Assembly: GCA_025056835.1 (NCBI GenBank)
Contig: JANWVS010000041.1
Coordinates: 1 to 9,496 of the forward strand
Origin: Gemmataceae bacterium
GTDB lineage: Bacteria > Planctomycetota > Planctomycetia > Gemmatales > Gemmataceae
Direction of reading: 5' to 3'
DNA length: 9,496 bases
The notes beneath the pieces were generated by a model, which did no database searches, was not told the DNA's origin, and was given only the letters and a program-made list of their open reading frames with translations. Both the position numbers and the translations under genes were made by a program. Of the stretch, positions 1-6,852 are shown one piece after another. How positions within the stretch are numbered: position 1 is the stretch's first letter; the number at the start of each line of letters is the position of its first letter.

Positions 1-1109
1 GCGACGCTGCCGGGCGACTCCACCTGGCAAACAAGATCGACCGCTCCCATGTCGATGCCTAGCTCGAGCGAGGCCGTGGCGACGACGGCGCGCAGTCGGC
101 CTTCCTTGAGGGCTTGTTCGGTCTGTTGGCGGACCTCGAGGGAAACACTGCCGTGGTGCGCTCGCACTGGCAGGGGCGCCGACTCATCCAGCCCGGCGGC
201 AAGCTCGTCGTTCAGGTGAGCGGTGATTCTTTCGACGCTGCGGCGGTTGTTGGCGAAAACGATGGTCGACCGGTGTTGCTCGATTTCCCGGGCCAACAAG
301 CGATAAATCGACGGCCAAACGGTCCGCTCCGGCACCTGCCCGAAGCAGGCCACCGGGCATACCACTTTCAGGTCGAGGTCCTTGCGAAGCCCGGCATCGA
401 CGATGGTCACGGGGCGCGGCTGAAGTCGGCCGTCGGTGCCTTTCTCAAGGCCGCCCAGGAAGCGCGCTACTTCGTCCAGGGGTCGTTGGGTCGCCGATAA
501 ACCGATCCGGACAAAGCCGCGGGGGTTGAGCAGTTGCAATCTCTCCAGCAACAGCGAGAGGAAGACGCCGCGCTTGTTGGGGCAGAGAGCATGGATTTCG
601 TCAACAATGCAATAGCGGAGGGTCCGGAGGGTGTCGCGGGCCTTGGAGGTCAGCAGGAGGTGGAGCGATTCCGGTGTGGTGATGAGGACGTGGGGCGGAT
701 GACGGACGAGGTGTTGCCGTTGGGCCGGGGGAGTGTCGCCGGTGCGGACAGCCGTTTCGAGGCGAGGCAAGGGAAAGTCAAGGGCGCGTGCCGCCGCCGC
801 CACGCCGGCCAAGGGGGCGTGCAGATTGCGATGGATGTCGTTATTGAGCGCCTTGAGAGGGGAAATGTAGAGGACTTGCACGCCGGGCAGCGGATCGGGC
901 TGGCGCCACAGGGCGTCGAGACAGGCAAGGAAGGCCGCCAAGGTCTTACCCGAGCCGGTTGGGGCCAACAAGAGCGTGTGTCGGCCGGCGGCAATGTTGG
1001 GCCAACCTTGAAGCTGCACCGGCGTGGGCGAGCCTAAAGTCGTTTCAAACCAGTGGCGGACCGGCGGGAGAAATAGTCCGAGAACAGCGGCGGACCGATC
1101 GTTAGCCAT
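1..1109 (-). CDS. Lhr-type DEAD/DEAH-box ATP-dependent helicase, N-terminal part (runs off left edge)
   Basis: The minus strand is open from an ATG at 1109 to the window edge, giving 369 residues with no stop. Superfamily 2 helicase motifs appear in order: a Q-motif-like SPTPVQLQGWP near residues 27-37, Walker A APTGSGKT (49-56), motif Ia YISPLKAL (81-88), TTPESL (144-149), motif II DEIH (170-173), motif III SATQ (205-208), then the second RecA domain with STIVFANNRR (281-290) and ASLELGIDMG (346-355). The DEIHAL box, YISPLKAL and the ELGIDMG..DLV..VESPGSVA stretch are typical of Lhr (large helicase-related) proteins, which are 3'-5' ATP-dependent nucleic acid translocases linked to DNA repair. 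The winged-helix and Lhr-specific C-terminal regions would lie beyond position 1, so full-length Lhr cannot be told from a shorter Lhr-core protein. No clear Shine-Dalgarno precedes the ATG. The gene starts 47 bases after the glycosyltransferase stop on the same strand and may be co-transcribed. Family call is sure; exact subtype and start are less so. Confidence 0.92.
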   Translation of the reverse strand, partial: MANDRSAAVLGLFLPPVRHWFETTLGSPTPVQLQGWPNIAAGRHTLLLAPTGSGKTLAAFLACLDALWRQPDPLPGVQVLYISPLKALNNDIHRNLHAPLAGVAAAARALDFPLPRLETAVRTGDTPPAQRQHLVRHPPHVLITTPESLHLLLTSKARDTLRTLRYCIVDEIHALCPNKRGVFLSLLLERLQLLNPRGFVRIGLSATQRPLDEVARFLGGLEKGTDGRLQPRPVTIVDAGLRKDLDLKVVCPVACFGQVPERTVWPSIYRLLAREIEQHRSTIVFANNRRSVERITAHLNDELAAGLDESAPLPVRAHHGSVSLEVRQQTEQALKEGRLRAVVATASLELGIDMGAVDLVCQVESPGSV

Positions 1110-1156
1110 GGCAAGCGACCGACATCGAAAGACCGTTTGCGGATCGCGTTAATCCG

Positions 1157-2551
1157 TCAATCCAACTCTGCGTTGTGGGCCACCGAGGGGAAGACACACG
1201 CCAGGGCGTAGGCGGAGAAACAAATCAAGGGGGCGTCCCACGGTAAGCGCGGCCCGGAAAGGGTTTCAGCGTGTCCGAGCAGGTAAGGGACGGGAATCCA
1301 CAAAAACGCCAGCGTCGCCGGCCAAGCTTGTTTCCTCCAGGCGTAGGTCCAGCGCCAGCCGAGCAAACCGAGGGACAGCAGCAAAAGCATCGCACCGTGT
1401 AGGGCGGTTTCGACATTGGCCGTGAGCCAGTCGGGAGCGGTCGTCACGAGTCGGTTCGCGCCGCTGCGGTCTTCGGACATTTGCTGCCGGCGGAACCACT
1501 GGTCGCCGACGAGAAACTTGGCGCCGGCCAGGCAACGGCGCGTGACGGTCGCGGCCGGATCCTGTTGGACCTCGGCCAGCACATCGTTTGCCAGCCCGGC
1601 ATAGCGGCGCGCCTGGTTCGGCTCGTCGAGCAATTGTGTCAGGCGTTCCGGTGCGAGTGCTTGGCGGAGGCCGGCTTCGTCCTTCGGGCCGCCGTCAGCG
1701 CCAGGGTGATTGCCGATCCATAAATGCAAGTACGTCGATGTGACGATCGGCACCGGTTCCTCGAAAACCCGCCAGTTGCGTAAAGCCCAAGGGGCGACGC
1801 CGTTGGCGAAGCCGAGCACGACCAGGATGGCGTTGAACCACCCATAGCGGATGCGCTTGCATTGATAAAGGAACCAAAGCAGGGCAATCAGGGCAAAGAC
1901 CAACAACGCCGCCCGAACGGTGGCAGCGGCGGCCAAGGTCAGACCGAAGAGCAAACTGGCGAAGGGGTCGCCCGTCTGACTGCCGCGCGCCCCAAGGGCC
2001 AGCGCCGCCGCCAGCAGGAAGGTGGCCACGGTGCCGTCGGCCAACTCGGCGCCATTGATGATCCAGAATGGGTGGATCGCCGCGAGCACGCCGGCCAACC
2101 AAGCGACGCGAGCGCTGGCGAAGGCGCGGCGCGCGAAGAGATAGAGGCAGACGACGGTCGTAACTCCCAGACCACATTGCAACCAGCGCACGGCGGCGTC
2201 GGGCGTGGCCGTCAATTCTGCCACGCGGGCCACGAGCCAGTAGTAACCGGGCGCCACGTGGGCCGTGGTCTCCTCCCGAATCGCCAGCGGCGCCAATGAG
2301 CCAAACCAACGGGCGTCGCTGGTCAAGTTGTGGACGAGGTTATCGAACTCAGTGGGCGGGCGGCGGCCGCGCAACTCGGCATCGCTCGGCAAGGGCGGCA
2401 GCTCTCCGTCGCCCTGGACAACCAAGGCCGGATCGGCGCGGCCGTCATCGGCGGCGAGGTGCAGGTAGCCGGCGCGCAGTGTGGCCGCCAGGCCGATCAC
2501 AACGAACAACCCCAGCATTTCGATCCAGGAGAACCGCGGCGGAGGAGTCAT
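1157..2551 (-). CDS. PMT_2/GT39-type integral membrane glycosyltransferase
   Basis: This 464-residue polytopic protein resembles the dolichyl-phosphate-mannose mannosyltransferase-like (PMT_2, GT-C fold) family, which transfers sugars from polyprenyl-phosphate donors on the outer face of the membrane. There are about nine hydrophobic segments (roughly residues 10-27, 123-141, 147-167, 173-188, 199-229, 238-255, 383-400, 409-426, 436-454). Family hallmarks are a long extracytoplasmic loop after helix 1, HVAPGYYWLVARV (98-110), the APWALRNWRVF stretch followed by LWIGNHPGADGG (253-288), and a late GPRLPWDAPL (433-442). The acidic pair D35-D36 after helix 1 is the likely site of the catalytic Asp, which is inference. 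An in-frame ATG at 2698 would add 49 residues, but that extension is not hydrophobic and would overlap the start of the divergent gene at 2673. The start at 2551 (MTPPPRFSW) puts helix 1 at the N-terminus. The acceptor (protein, lipid or polysaccharide) cannot be told. Confidence 0.85.
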   Translation of the reverse strand: MTPPPRFSWIEMLGLFVVIGLAATLRAGYLHLAADDGRADPALVVQGDGELPPLPSDAELRGRRPPTEFDNLVHNLTSDARWFGSLAPLAIREETTAHVAPGYYWLVARVAELTATPDAAVRWLQCGLGVTTVVCLYLFARRAFASARVAWLAGVLAAIHPFWIINGAELADGTVATFLLAAALALGARGSQTGDPFASLLFGLTLAAAATVRAALLVFALIALLWFLYQCKRIRYGWFNAILVVLGFANGVAPWALRNWRVFEEPVPIVTSTYLHLWIGNHPGADGGPKDEAGLRQALAPERLTQLLDEPNQARRYAGLANDVLAEVQQDPAATVTRRCLAGAKFLVGDQWFRRQQMSEDRSGANRLVTTAPDWLTANVETALHGAMLLLLSLGLLGWRWTYAWRKQAWPATLAFLWIPVPYLLGHAETLSGPRLPWDAPLICFSAYALACVFPSVAHNAELD

Positions 2552-2595
2552 GGCCAGCAACCTTGGACACCATCGTTGTTCTATGGGAACCCGGC

Positions 2596-2624
2596 TTGCA
2601 AGGCATTCCATCGCAGCATATGGT
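2596..2624 (+). promoter_or_regulatory. Candidate promoter for the acidic-protein gene
   Basis: TTGCAA (2596-2601) and TATGGT (2619-2624) each match four of six bases of the sigma-70 -35 and -10 consensus and are exactly 17 bases apart. Transcription would start near 2631, giving a leader of about 42 bases before the ATG at 2673. A short inverted repeat, GTGA-TTTT-TCAC (2630-2641), lies at the predicted start site. Both elements are weak matches, so this is only a candidate. Confidence 0.27.
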
Positions 2625-2672
2625 AATGAGTGATTTTTCACGAGCAAAGTCAAAGAACCAGGAGCTTCGCAC

Positions 2673-3152
2673 ATGGCTCGGCGCATTCTCAATCGCAAGG
2701 ACCTGCGAGCCGATTACGAGGCCGCGGAACGACGCAAGGACGAAGAGGAACGCGAGGACGACGAAGAGGAAGATACCGACGACGAGGAGGACGAAGAAGA
2801 GGACGAAACCGATAGCGATGAGGAAGCTGAAGACGACGACGACGACTTCGACGACCTCGACGAAGAAGCGGATGACGACGAGGACGAAGATCGCCCGCGA
2901 AAACGGAAGAAGTCGAAGGAGAAATCCGCTACCGAAGCAAAGAAGGGACGTTCGCGATCGGGAAAAATGGTTCGTCAGCGCGTCGTGTGGGGGGTGTTCA
3001 CCAACTCGAATCAATGTGTGGCCACCTACGAGTACCCGCGCAAGGCCGAAGCGGAACAACATGCCGCCCGCTTGACGCAAGACAAGAAGAGCACGCATTT
3101 TGTCCAGCCGGTGAAAGAGCCTTGGGAGGAACGCGAAAAGAAAGGAAAATGA
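2673..3152 (+). CDS. Hypothetical protein: extreme Asp/Glu tract, basic hinge, small C-terminal domain
   Basis: I do not recognise a named family. The 159-residue protein has four parts. A basic N-terminus (1-22, MARRILNRKDLRADYEAAER) is followed by an almost uninterrupted Asp/Glu tract (about 23-73). A Lys/Arg/Ser-rich hinge follows (74-98, including RPRKRKKSKEK), then a compact C-terminal segment (about 99-150) with predicted strand-helix character (RQRVVWGVFTNSNQ, VATYEYPRKAEAEQHAARL, HFVQPVKEPW). There is no signal peptide or membrane segment, so it is probably cytoplasmic. The ATG is backed by AGGAG (2660-2664) eight bases upstream. The acidic tract could mimic nucleic acid or hold a basic partner, while the WGVF...A..YEY...AEAEQHAARL pattern suggests a small folded module. 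Both ideas are inference. The rhodanese gene follows after 16 bases, so the two are probably co-transcribed. The long hydrophobic frame on the opposite strand is a shadow of the GAN codons. Confidence 0.85.
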   Translation: MARRILNRKDLRADYEAAERRKDEEEREDDEEEDTDDEEDEEEDETDSDEEAEDDDDDFDDLDEEADDDEDEDRPRKRKKSKEKSATEAKKGRSRSGKMVRQRVVWGVFTNSNQCVATYEYPRKAEAEQHAARLTQDKKSTHFVQPVKEPWEEREKKGK

Positions 3153-3168
3153 ACGACGAGGCGAAGCA

Positions 3169-3495
3169 ATGGCTCGTGAGATCAGCGCCGGTCAGTTGGC
3201 ACAAGCCATCGCTCAGGGGCAGCAGTTGCGGTTGTTGGACGTCCGCCAACCGTGGGAAAGCCGTATCGCCCACCTGCCCGGGAGCCTCCTCATTCCCTTG
3301 GGCGAGTTGCCGAAACGGGCGGGGGAATTAGGATCCGATCTCACGGCGTTCATCATCGTGTATTGTCACCATGGCGTCAGAAGCCAATCGGCAGCCGCTT
3401 ACTTGGAACGCCTTGGTTTCACCAACGTGTATTCCCTGGCCGGCGGCATCGATGCCTGGTCGTGCGAGGTCGATCCCGCCGTGCCGCGCTACTGA
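3169..3495 (+). CDS. Single-domain rhodanese (thiosulfate sulfurtransferase-like)
   Basis: This 108-residue protein is one complete rhodanese domain, the usual length for GlpE/PspE-like stand-alone forms. It has the N-terminal LLDVRQPWE (22-30) with the conserved DVR, the HLPGSLLIPL segment (35-44), the active-site loop CHHGVR with catalytic Cys66 (66-71), and the terminal AGGIDAWS (91-98) followed by VDPAVPRY. Rhodaneses carry sulfane sulfur as a Cys persulfide and pass it to cyanide in vitro, or to thiols and sulfur-trafficking enzymes in cells. The CHHGVRS loop and VDPxVPRY tail resemble the rhodanese modules fused to MoeB/ThiF-type adenylyltransferases, so a role in cofactor or tRNA sulfur transfer is possible, but no such partner is present here. 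A second Cys (99) lies near the end. The start has GAGG (3158-3161) seven bases upstream. It is cytoplasmic, with no signal peptide. Confidence 0.93.
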   Translation: MAREISAGQLAQAIAQGQQLRLLDVRQPWESRIAHLPGSLLIPLGELPKRAGELGSDLTAFIIVYCHHGVRSQSAAAYLERLGFTNVYSLAGGIDAWSCEVDPAVPRY

Positions 3496-3500
3496 TCTCC

Positions 3501-3509
3501 TGCTATACT
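3501..3509 (+). promoter_or_regulatory. Extended -10 promoter candidate for icd
   Basis: TGC-TATACT has the TGn extension plus a five-of-six -10 hexamer (TATACT, 3504-3509), just after the rhodanese stop. The bases 17 upstream (GTGCCG) do not resemble a -35 box, which extended -10 promoters can tolerate. Transcription would start near 3516, giving a leader of about 47 bases. The icd gene may therefore have its own promoter in addition to any read-through from the rhodanese gene. Confidence 0.4.
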
Positions 3510-3562
3510 GTCGCTTTCGAGTCCGTCGGCCCGCATCTGTTGGGCATCCTTGAGGTTTCGCC

Positions 3563-4858
3563 ATGTCGTACCAATATGCGAAGGTCCCCGCCGGCGACAA
3601 AATTGCCGTATCCAACGGCAAGCTGCAGGTCCCCGATCGGCCGATCGTGCCGTTCATCGAAGGCGACGGCACAGGTCCGGACATCTGGCGGGCAGCGGTG
3701 CGGGTGTTCGATGCTGCGGTGCAAAAAGCCTACGGCAGCAAGCGCGGCATCGCTTGGATGGAGGTCTATGCCGGACAGAAAGCATTCAATCAGTGGGGCA
3801 CCTGGTTGCCCGAAGAAACCGTGGACGCTTTTCGCGAGTTTCTCGTGGGCATCAAAGGCCCCCTGACCACGCCGGTCGGCGGCGGCATTCGTTCGCTCAA
3901 CGTGGCCCTGCGGCAACTGCTCGACCTTTACGTGTGCCTGCGGCCGGTCCGTTGGTTCAAGGGCGTGCCGTCGCCCGTCAAGCATCCGGAAAAGGTCGAC
4001 ATGGTGATCTTTCGCGAAAACACGGAAGACATTTACGCCGGCATCGAATTCGAAGCAGGAAGCGAGGCCAACAAGAAGTTCCTCAACTTGCTCAAAGAGG
4101 CGTTTCCCAAAGAGTACGGCAAGATCCGTTTTCCGAACAGCAGCGGTATCGGCATCAAACCGGTATCGCAGGAGGGCAGCGAACGCCTCATTCGCGCGGC
4201 CTTGAATTATTGCCTGGCCAACCGTCGCAAGAGCCTAACGCTCGTTCACAAGGGCAACATCATGAAGTTCACGGAAGGCGCGTTCCGCAACTGGGGCTAT
4301 GCCTTGGCCGAGCGTGAATACGCCGACAAGGTGTACACCTGGGAACAATGGGAACGGACGAAAAAGGCCAAGGATGAAGCTGCCGCCAATGCCGAGCAGA
4401 AGGCCGCCTTGGCCGCGGGCAAAATCCTCGTCAAGGACGCCATCGCCGACATTACTCTCCAGCAAGTATTGACCCGGCCCGACGAGTTTGACGTCATCGC
4501 CACCATGAACCTCAATGGCGACTATCTTTCCGACGCCCTCGCCGCCCAGGTCGGCGGTATCGGCATCGCCCCCGGCGGCAACATCAATTATCTTACCGGA
4601 CACGCCGTCTTCGAAGCCACCCACGGCACGGCCCCGAAATACGCCAACCTCGATAAGGTCAATCCCGGCTCGGTCATCCTTTCCGGCGAGATGATGCTTC
4701 GCTATCTCGGTTGGACCGATGCCGCCGACCTGATCATCCGCGGCATGGACGGCGCCATCGGTGCCAAGATCGTGACCTATGACTTTGCCCGGCTAACCGA
4801 GGGAGCCAAGGAAGTCAAGTGCAGCGAGTTTGCCGACGCCGTGATCGCGAACATGTGA
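3563..4858 (+). CDS. icd: Isocitrate dehydrogenase, NADP-dependent
   Basis: The 431-residue product is a bacterial homodimeric isocitrate dehydrogenase that converts isocitrate to 2-oxoglutarate and CO2 in the TCA cycle. The isocitrate-binding segment [13 protein letters not shown] (107-119) contains Ser111, Asn113 and Arg117, with Arg127 and Arg151 further on. Tyr158 and Lys230 match the E. coli catalytic Tyr160 and Lys230. Metal-binding Asp residues are D296, D320 and D324. NADP use is supported by HGTAPKY with Lys359-Tyr360, equivalent to E. coli Lys344-Tyr345, which contact the 2'-phosphate. The protein is about 15 residues longer than the E. coli enzyme, mostly from a charged, Ala-rich insertion at about 258-286, a form I recall from many other bacterial Icd proteins. 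Ser111 matches the serine phosphorylated by AceK in E. coli, but no aceK lies here. GAGG (3552-3555) sits seven bases before the ATG. Confidence 0.97.
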   Translation: MSYQYAKVPAGDKIAVSNGKLQVPDRPIVPFIEGDGTGPDIWRAAVRVFDAAVQKAYGSKRGIAWMEVYAGQKAFNQWGTWLPEETVDAFREFLVGIKGPLTTPVGGGIRSLNVALRQLLDLYVCLRPVRWFKGVPSPVKHPEKVDMVIFRENTEDIYAGIEFEAGSEANKKFLNLLKEAFPKEYGKIRFPNSSGIGIKPVSQEGSERLIRAALNYCLANRRKSLTLVHKGNIMKFTEGAFRNWGYALAEREYADKVYTWEQWERTKKAKDEAAANAEQKAALAAGKILVKDAIADITLQQVLTRPDEFDVIATMNLNGDYLSDALAAQVGGIGIAPGGNINYLTGHAVFEATHGTAPKYANLDKVNPGSVILSGEMMLRYLGWTDAADLIIRGMDGAIGAKIVTYDFARLTEGAKEVKCSEFADAVIANM

Positions 4859-4875
4859 CGGCCGGCGAAGCCGTC
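4857..4875. terminator. Weak hairpin between convergent icd and peroxidase genes
   Basis: GACGGC (4857-4862) pairs perfectly with GCCGTC (4870-4875) across a 7-base loop. The left arm overlaps the icd TGA, and the hairpin fills most of the 23-base gap between the two stop codons. Its position suits a bidirectional terminator, but neither side has a T tract. It may act only as a transcript-end stabiliser or be chance in GC-rich DNA. Confidence 0.3.
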
Positions 4876-4881
4876 GCTTGG

Positions 4882-5466
4882 TCACTTCTGGGCCAGTGCT
4901 TGCCGCAGCGCCTTCTCAAACTCTTCGCTTTCCGGGTCGACATCGGATGCGAAGCGGGCGATGATCGAGCCGTCGCGGCCGATGAGAAACTTCTCGAAGT
5001 TCCAGCGCACCGGGCCGCCGTACTTGGGGTTGGTGGTCTTGGAGGTGAGGAACTTGAACAACGGATGGGCATCGTCGCCGACGATCGCCACCTTGGCAAA
5101 TAAGTCGAACTGGACGCCGTAGTTCTTCTCGCAAAACGCCTTGATCTGCTTCTCATTGCCCGGTTCTTGTTTGCCGAAGTCGTTGCACGGAAAGCCGAGA
5201 ATGGCCAGACCGTCTTTGGCGTACTTGGCATGGAGAGCTTGCAGGCCCTTATACTGCGGCGTGTACCCGCACTCACTCGCGACGTTGACGATCAAAACGA
5301 CCTTCCCTCGGTACTTGGCCAGGTCCACTTCCTTGCCGTCGATGCTTTTCGCTTTGAATTGCAGCGGTCCGTTCACTTTGTTGGTTCCTTCTTGGGCGTT
5401 GCTGGGGGAGGCGACGGCCATCGACAATACGACCACCCCGGCGAACGCGAACATGTTGAACGACAC
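4882..5466 (-). CDS. Exported Cys-type glutathione peroxidase family protein (thioredoxin-dependent type likely)
   Basis: This 194-residue protein reduces hydroperoxides with thiols. The mature domain has VASECGYTPQY with peroxidatic Cys66 in place of selenocysteine, GFPCNDFGKQEPG with Gln100, and WNFEKFLI with Trp155-Asn156, so the catalytic tetrad is complete. Cys112 in FCEKNYGV sits where plant and yeast enzymes carry the resolving Cys, which points to thioredoxin rather than glutathione as reductant. Residues 1-25 look like a Sec signal peptide with a hydrophobic core (FAFAGVVVLSMAVA) and a likely cleavage site near SNA-Q, so the enzyme probably works outside the cytoplasm. The start is a GTG at 5466, chosen because GAGGAG (5475-5480 on the opposite strand) lies eight bases upstream. 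The ATG at 5454 would lie 20 bases from it. It is downstream of the FHA gene by 88 bases on the same strand and convergent with icd. Confidence 0.94.
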   Translation of the reverse strand: MSFNMFAFAGVVVLSMAVASPSNAQEGTNKVNGPLQFKAKSIDGKEVDLAKYRGKVVLIVNVASECGYTPQYKGLQALHAKYAKDGLAILGFPCNDFGKQEPGNEKQIKAFCEKNYGVQFDLFAKVAIVGDDAHPLFKFLTSKTTNPKYGGPVRWNFEKFLIGRDGSIIARFASDVDPESEEFEKALRQALAQK

Positions 5467-5542
5467 GGTTAAAGCTCCTCATGGCTAGGCAGCCCGCCGA
5501 CCGAACGTGGCCTGTTGGTTGGCGTGGCCGCGATATGGTTTT

Positions 5543-5548
5543 ATTGTA
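5543..5548 (-). promoter_or_regulatory. Possible -10 element upstream of the peroxidase gene
   Basis: Read on the minus strand this is TACAAT, matching five of six -10 bases, in the 88-base gap after the FHA stop. No -35-like hexamer lies 17 bases upstream. A start near 5536 would give a leader of about 70 bases. The same hexamer occurs just before the hydrolase start at the right edge. The peroxidase gene may have its own promoter or be read from the FHA gene. Confidence 0.22.
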
Positions 5549-5554
5549 GCCGCC

Positions 5555-6796
5555 TCAATACTTCAGGTCGCAGCCCATGCACAGGAACTGGTTCGTGCCG
5601 GGGATGGGCGTGCCGGGACGGCGGCATTTCGGGCACGGTTTGCCCACCGGCGCTGGTGCCGATCGGTTGGGCGGAGCGGCTGGGCGGTTCGCCGGTTGTG
5701 GTCGAGGGGCGGCAGGGGGCGGAACAGCCGGCGCGGACTTCGGCAAGGGGCGCGGCGCCGCCGGAGAGGCTTGCGGCGGCAGCGGCGGCGGTTGCGGTCG
5801 GGGAACTGCCGGCGGCGTTTGGTAGACGGCCACCGGCGCCGCTTCCGGCAAGGCCACGGTCGGCACGGTCGCCGGCACGGGTGAGCGGACAAGGGCCGCA
5901 CTTTCGCTGCTGACGTGGCGCACGACTTCGCGAAACCGAACCACGTTGGGTCCGAGTTGAATCACGTCGTCGTTTTGCAGTATTTGCTGCTGCACGCGGC
6001 GGCCGTTGATAAACGTCCCGGTCCGCGAGCCGTTGTCGATCAACAAAAAGGTGCCATCAGCCTGTTGTTCGATGCGGAGGTGAATCGGTTCCACACCTTT
6101 GGCCCCAAAAGCAATGAACGGTAATTGCGCCTTTTCGGAGGTCCCAAGGATGGTAACCGGGATGTTGAGCACAAATTGTCGGCCGGGCCGAAAACCCTGC
6201 TCGACGGTCAACCAAGCCTCGCGGAGCATGATCTGGGCCAAGCCGATGAACAGGCCGATGCACAAACCGAGTACGACGAACCCGATCGCTCGGCTCGACA
6301 TATGCAGCGGTTCGGCACCGTCGGCGGGGGTACTGGCGGCGCTGATGAAAGCGAAACAGAGGCCGCCGAGCAACCCTCCGATGGCGCCGCCAAGCAGGCC
6401 GTTGCGGATTTTTTTTGCCGAGCGGTCGAAGAGGCCGTCGATGCCGCCGATCCCCAGCCCCATGAACATCCACCCCAAGGCGCGGAGCACGAAGTTGTCC
6501 GACACTTGAACGATGACGTTGCCGATCAGGCCGCCCAAAGCGCCGCCGACGAGACCACCGCCGAGGCTGAATAAGACACGGTGCCCATCGGCACGGCTAA
6601 AACGACCATTCATCAACGCGCCCAGCAGGGCGATGCCGACACCGATGGCGGCGCCGACCAGAGAAGCGGTGAACAGCAAGCCGAGCCAGCCGACCTCGCC
6701 TCGCTGGAGGAAAAGCGACTCGCACAACAACCAGCCGGCGAAGGCCGCCCAACCGCCGAGCATGGCGTGGTAAAAGATGAGTCGTTGAAACGACAT
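5555..6796 (-). CDS. Six-helix membrane protein with degenerate FHA domain, Pro-rich linker and zinc ribbon
   Basis: The 413-residue protein has four parts. Residues 1-192 hold about six Gly-rich membrane segments (about 10-30, 38-62, 75-97, 102-124, 132-152, 170-191), which would place the rest in the cytoplasm. An FHA-like domain follows (about 207-292: VTILGTS, IHLRIE, LLIDNGSRTGTFINGRRV, NDDVIQLGPNVVRF). Next comes a Pro/Ala-rich disordered linker (about 303-386). The C-terminal zinc ribbon has CPKC (388-391) and CMGC (406-409). FHA domains normally bind phosphothreonine and link to Ser/Thr kinases. Here the Gly framework, His239 and the NG turn are kept, but the binding residues are changed: Arg to Thr219, Ser to Glu236, and the Thr-Asn pair to Arg258-Thr259. 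It is more likely a scaffold than a pThr reader, which is inference. No clear Shine-Dalgarno precedes the ATG. The peroxidase gene lies downstream. Confidence 0.88.
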   Translation of the reverse strand: MSFQRLIFYHAMLGGWAAFAGWLLCESLFLQRGEVGWLGLLFTASLVGAAIGVGIALLGALMNGRFSRADGHRVLFSLGGGLVGGALGGLIGNVIVQVSDNFVLRALGWMFMGLGIGGIDGLFDRSAKKIRNGLLGGAIGGLLGGLCFAFISAASTPADGAEPLHMSSRAIGFVVLGLCIGLFIGLAQIMLREAWLTVEQGFRPGRQFVLNIPVTILGTSEKAQLPFIAFGAKGVEPIHLRIEQQADGTFLLIDNGSRTGTFINGRRVQQQILQNDDVIQLGPNVVRFREVVRHVSSESAALVRSPVPATVPTVALPEAAPVAVYQTPPAVPRPQPPPLPPQASPAAPRPLPKSAPAVPPPAAPRPQPANRPAAPPNRSAPAPVGKPCPKCRRPGTPIPGTNQFLCMGCDLKY

Positions 6797-6852
6797 GCCT
6801 GGGTCCCGCCCTGAGTGATGACATCGCGCCGTTGGCCAAGCCGTCAGGGGCC

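Noticed and set aside
114..1037. Plus-strand ORFs across the left end
   Set aside because: They lie opposite an uninterrupted minus-strand frame with all superfamily 2 helicase motifs.
1102..1125. Seven-codon upstream ORF (MSVACHG) overlapping the helicase start codon on the minus strand
   Set aside because: It is very short, has no ribosome site, and is easily chance; no evidence for translational coupling.
2630..2641. GTGA-TTTT-TCAC inverted repeat as an operator
   Set aside because: The arms are only four bases and do not extend; it is common by chance.
2552..2698. N-terminal extension of the glycosyltransferase to the ATG at 2698
   Set aside because: It adds 49 residues without family features and would overlap the divergent gene's start. 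The ATG at 2551 places helix 1 at the N-terminus.
2832..2846. (GAC)5 trinucleotide run as a repeat element
   Set aside because: It is in frame and explained by the poly-Asp coding tract.
2445..3098. Minus-strand 217-residue ORF with a very hydrophobic middle, resembling a membrane protein
   Set aside because: It is the complement of the Asp/Glu codon tract: GAC/GAG codons read backwards give Val/Leu/Phe. The plus-strand gene has a good ribosome site.
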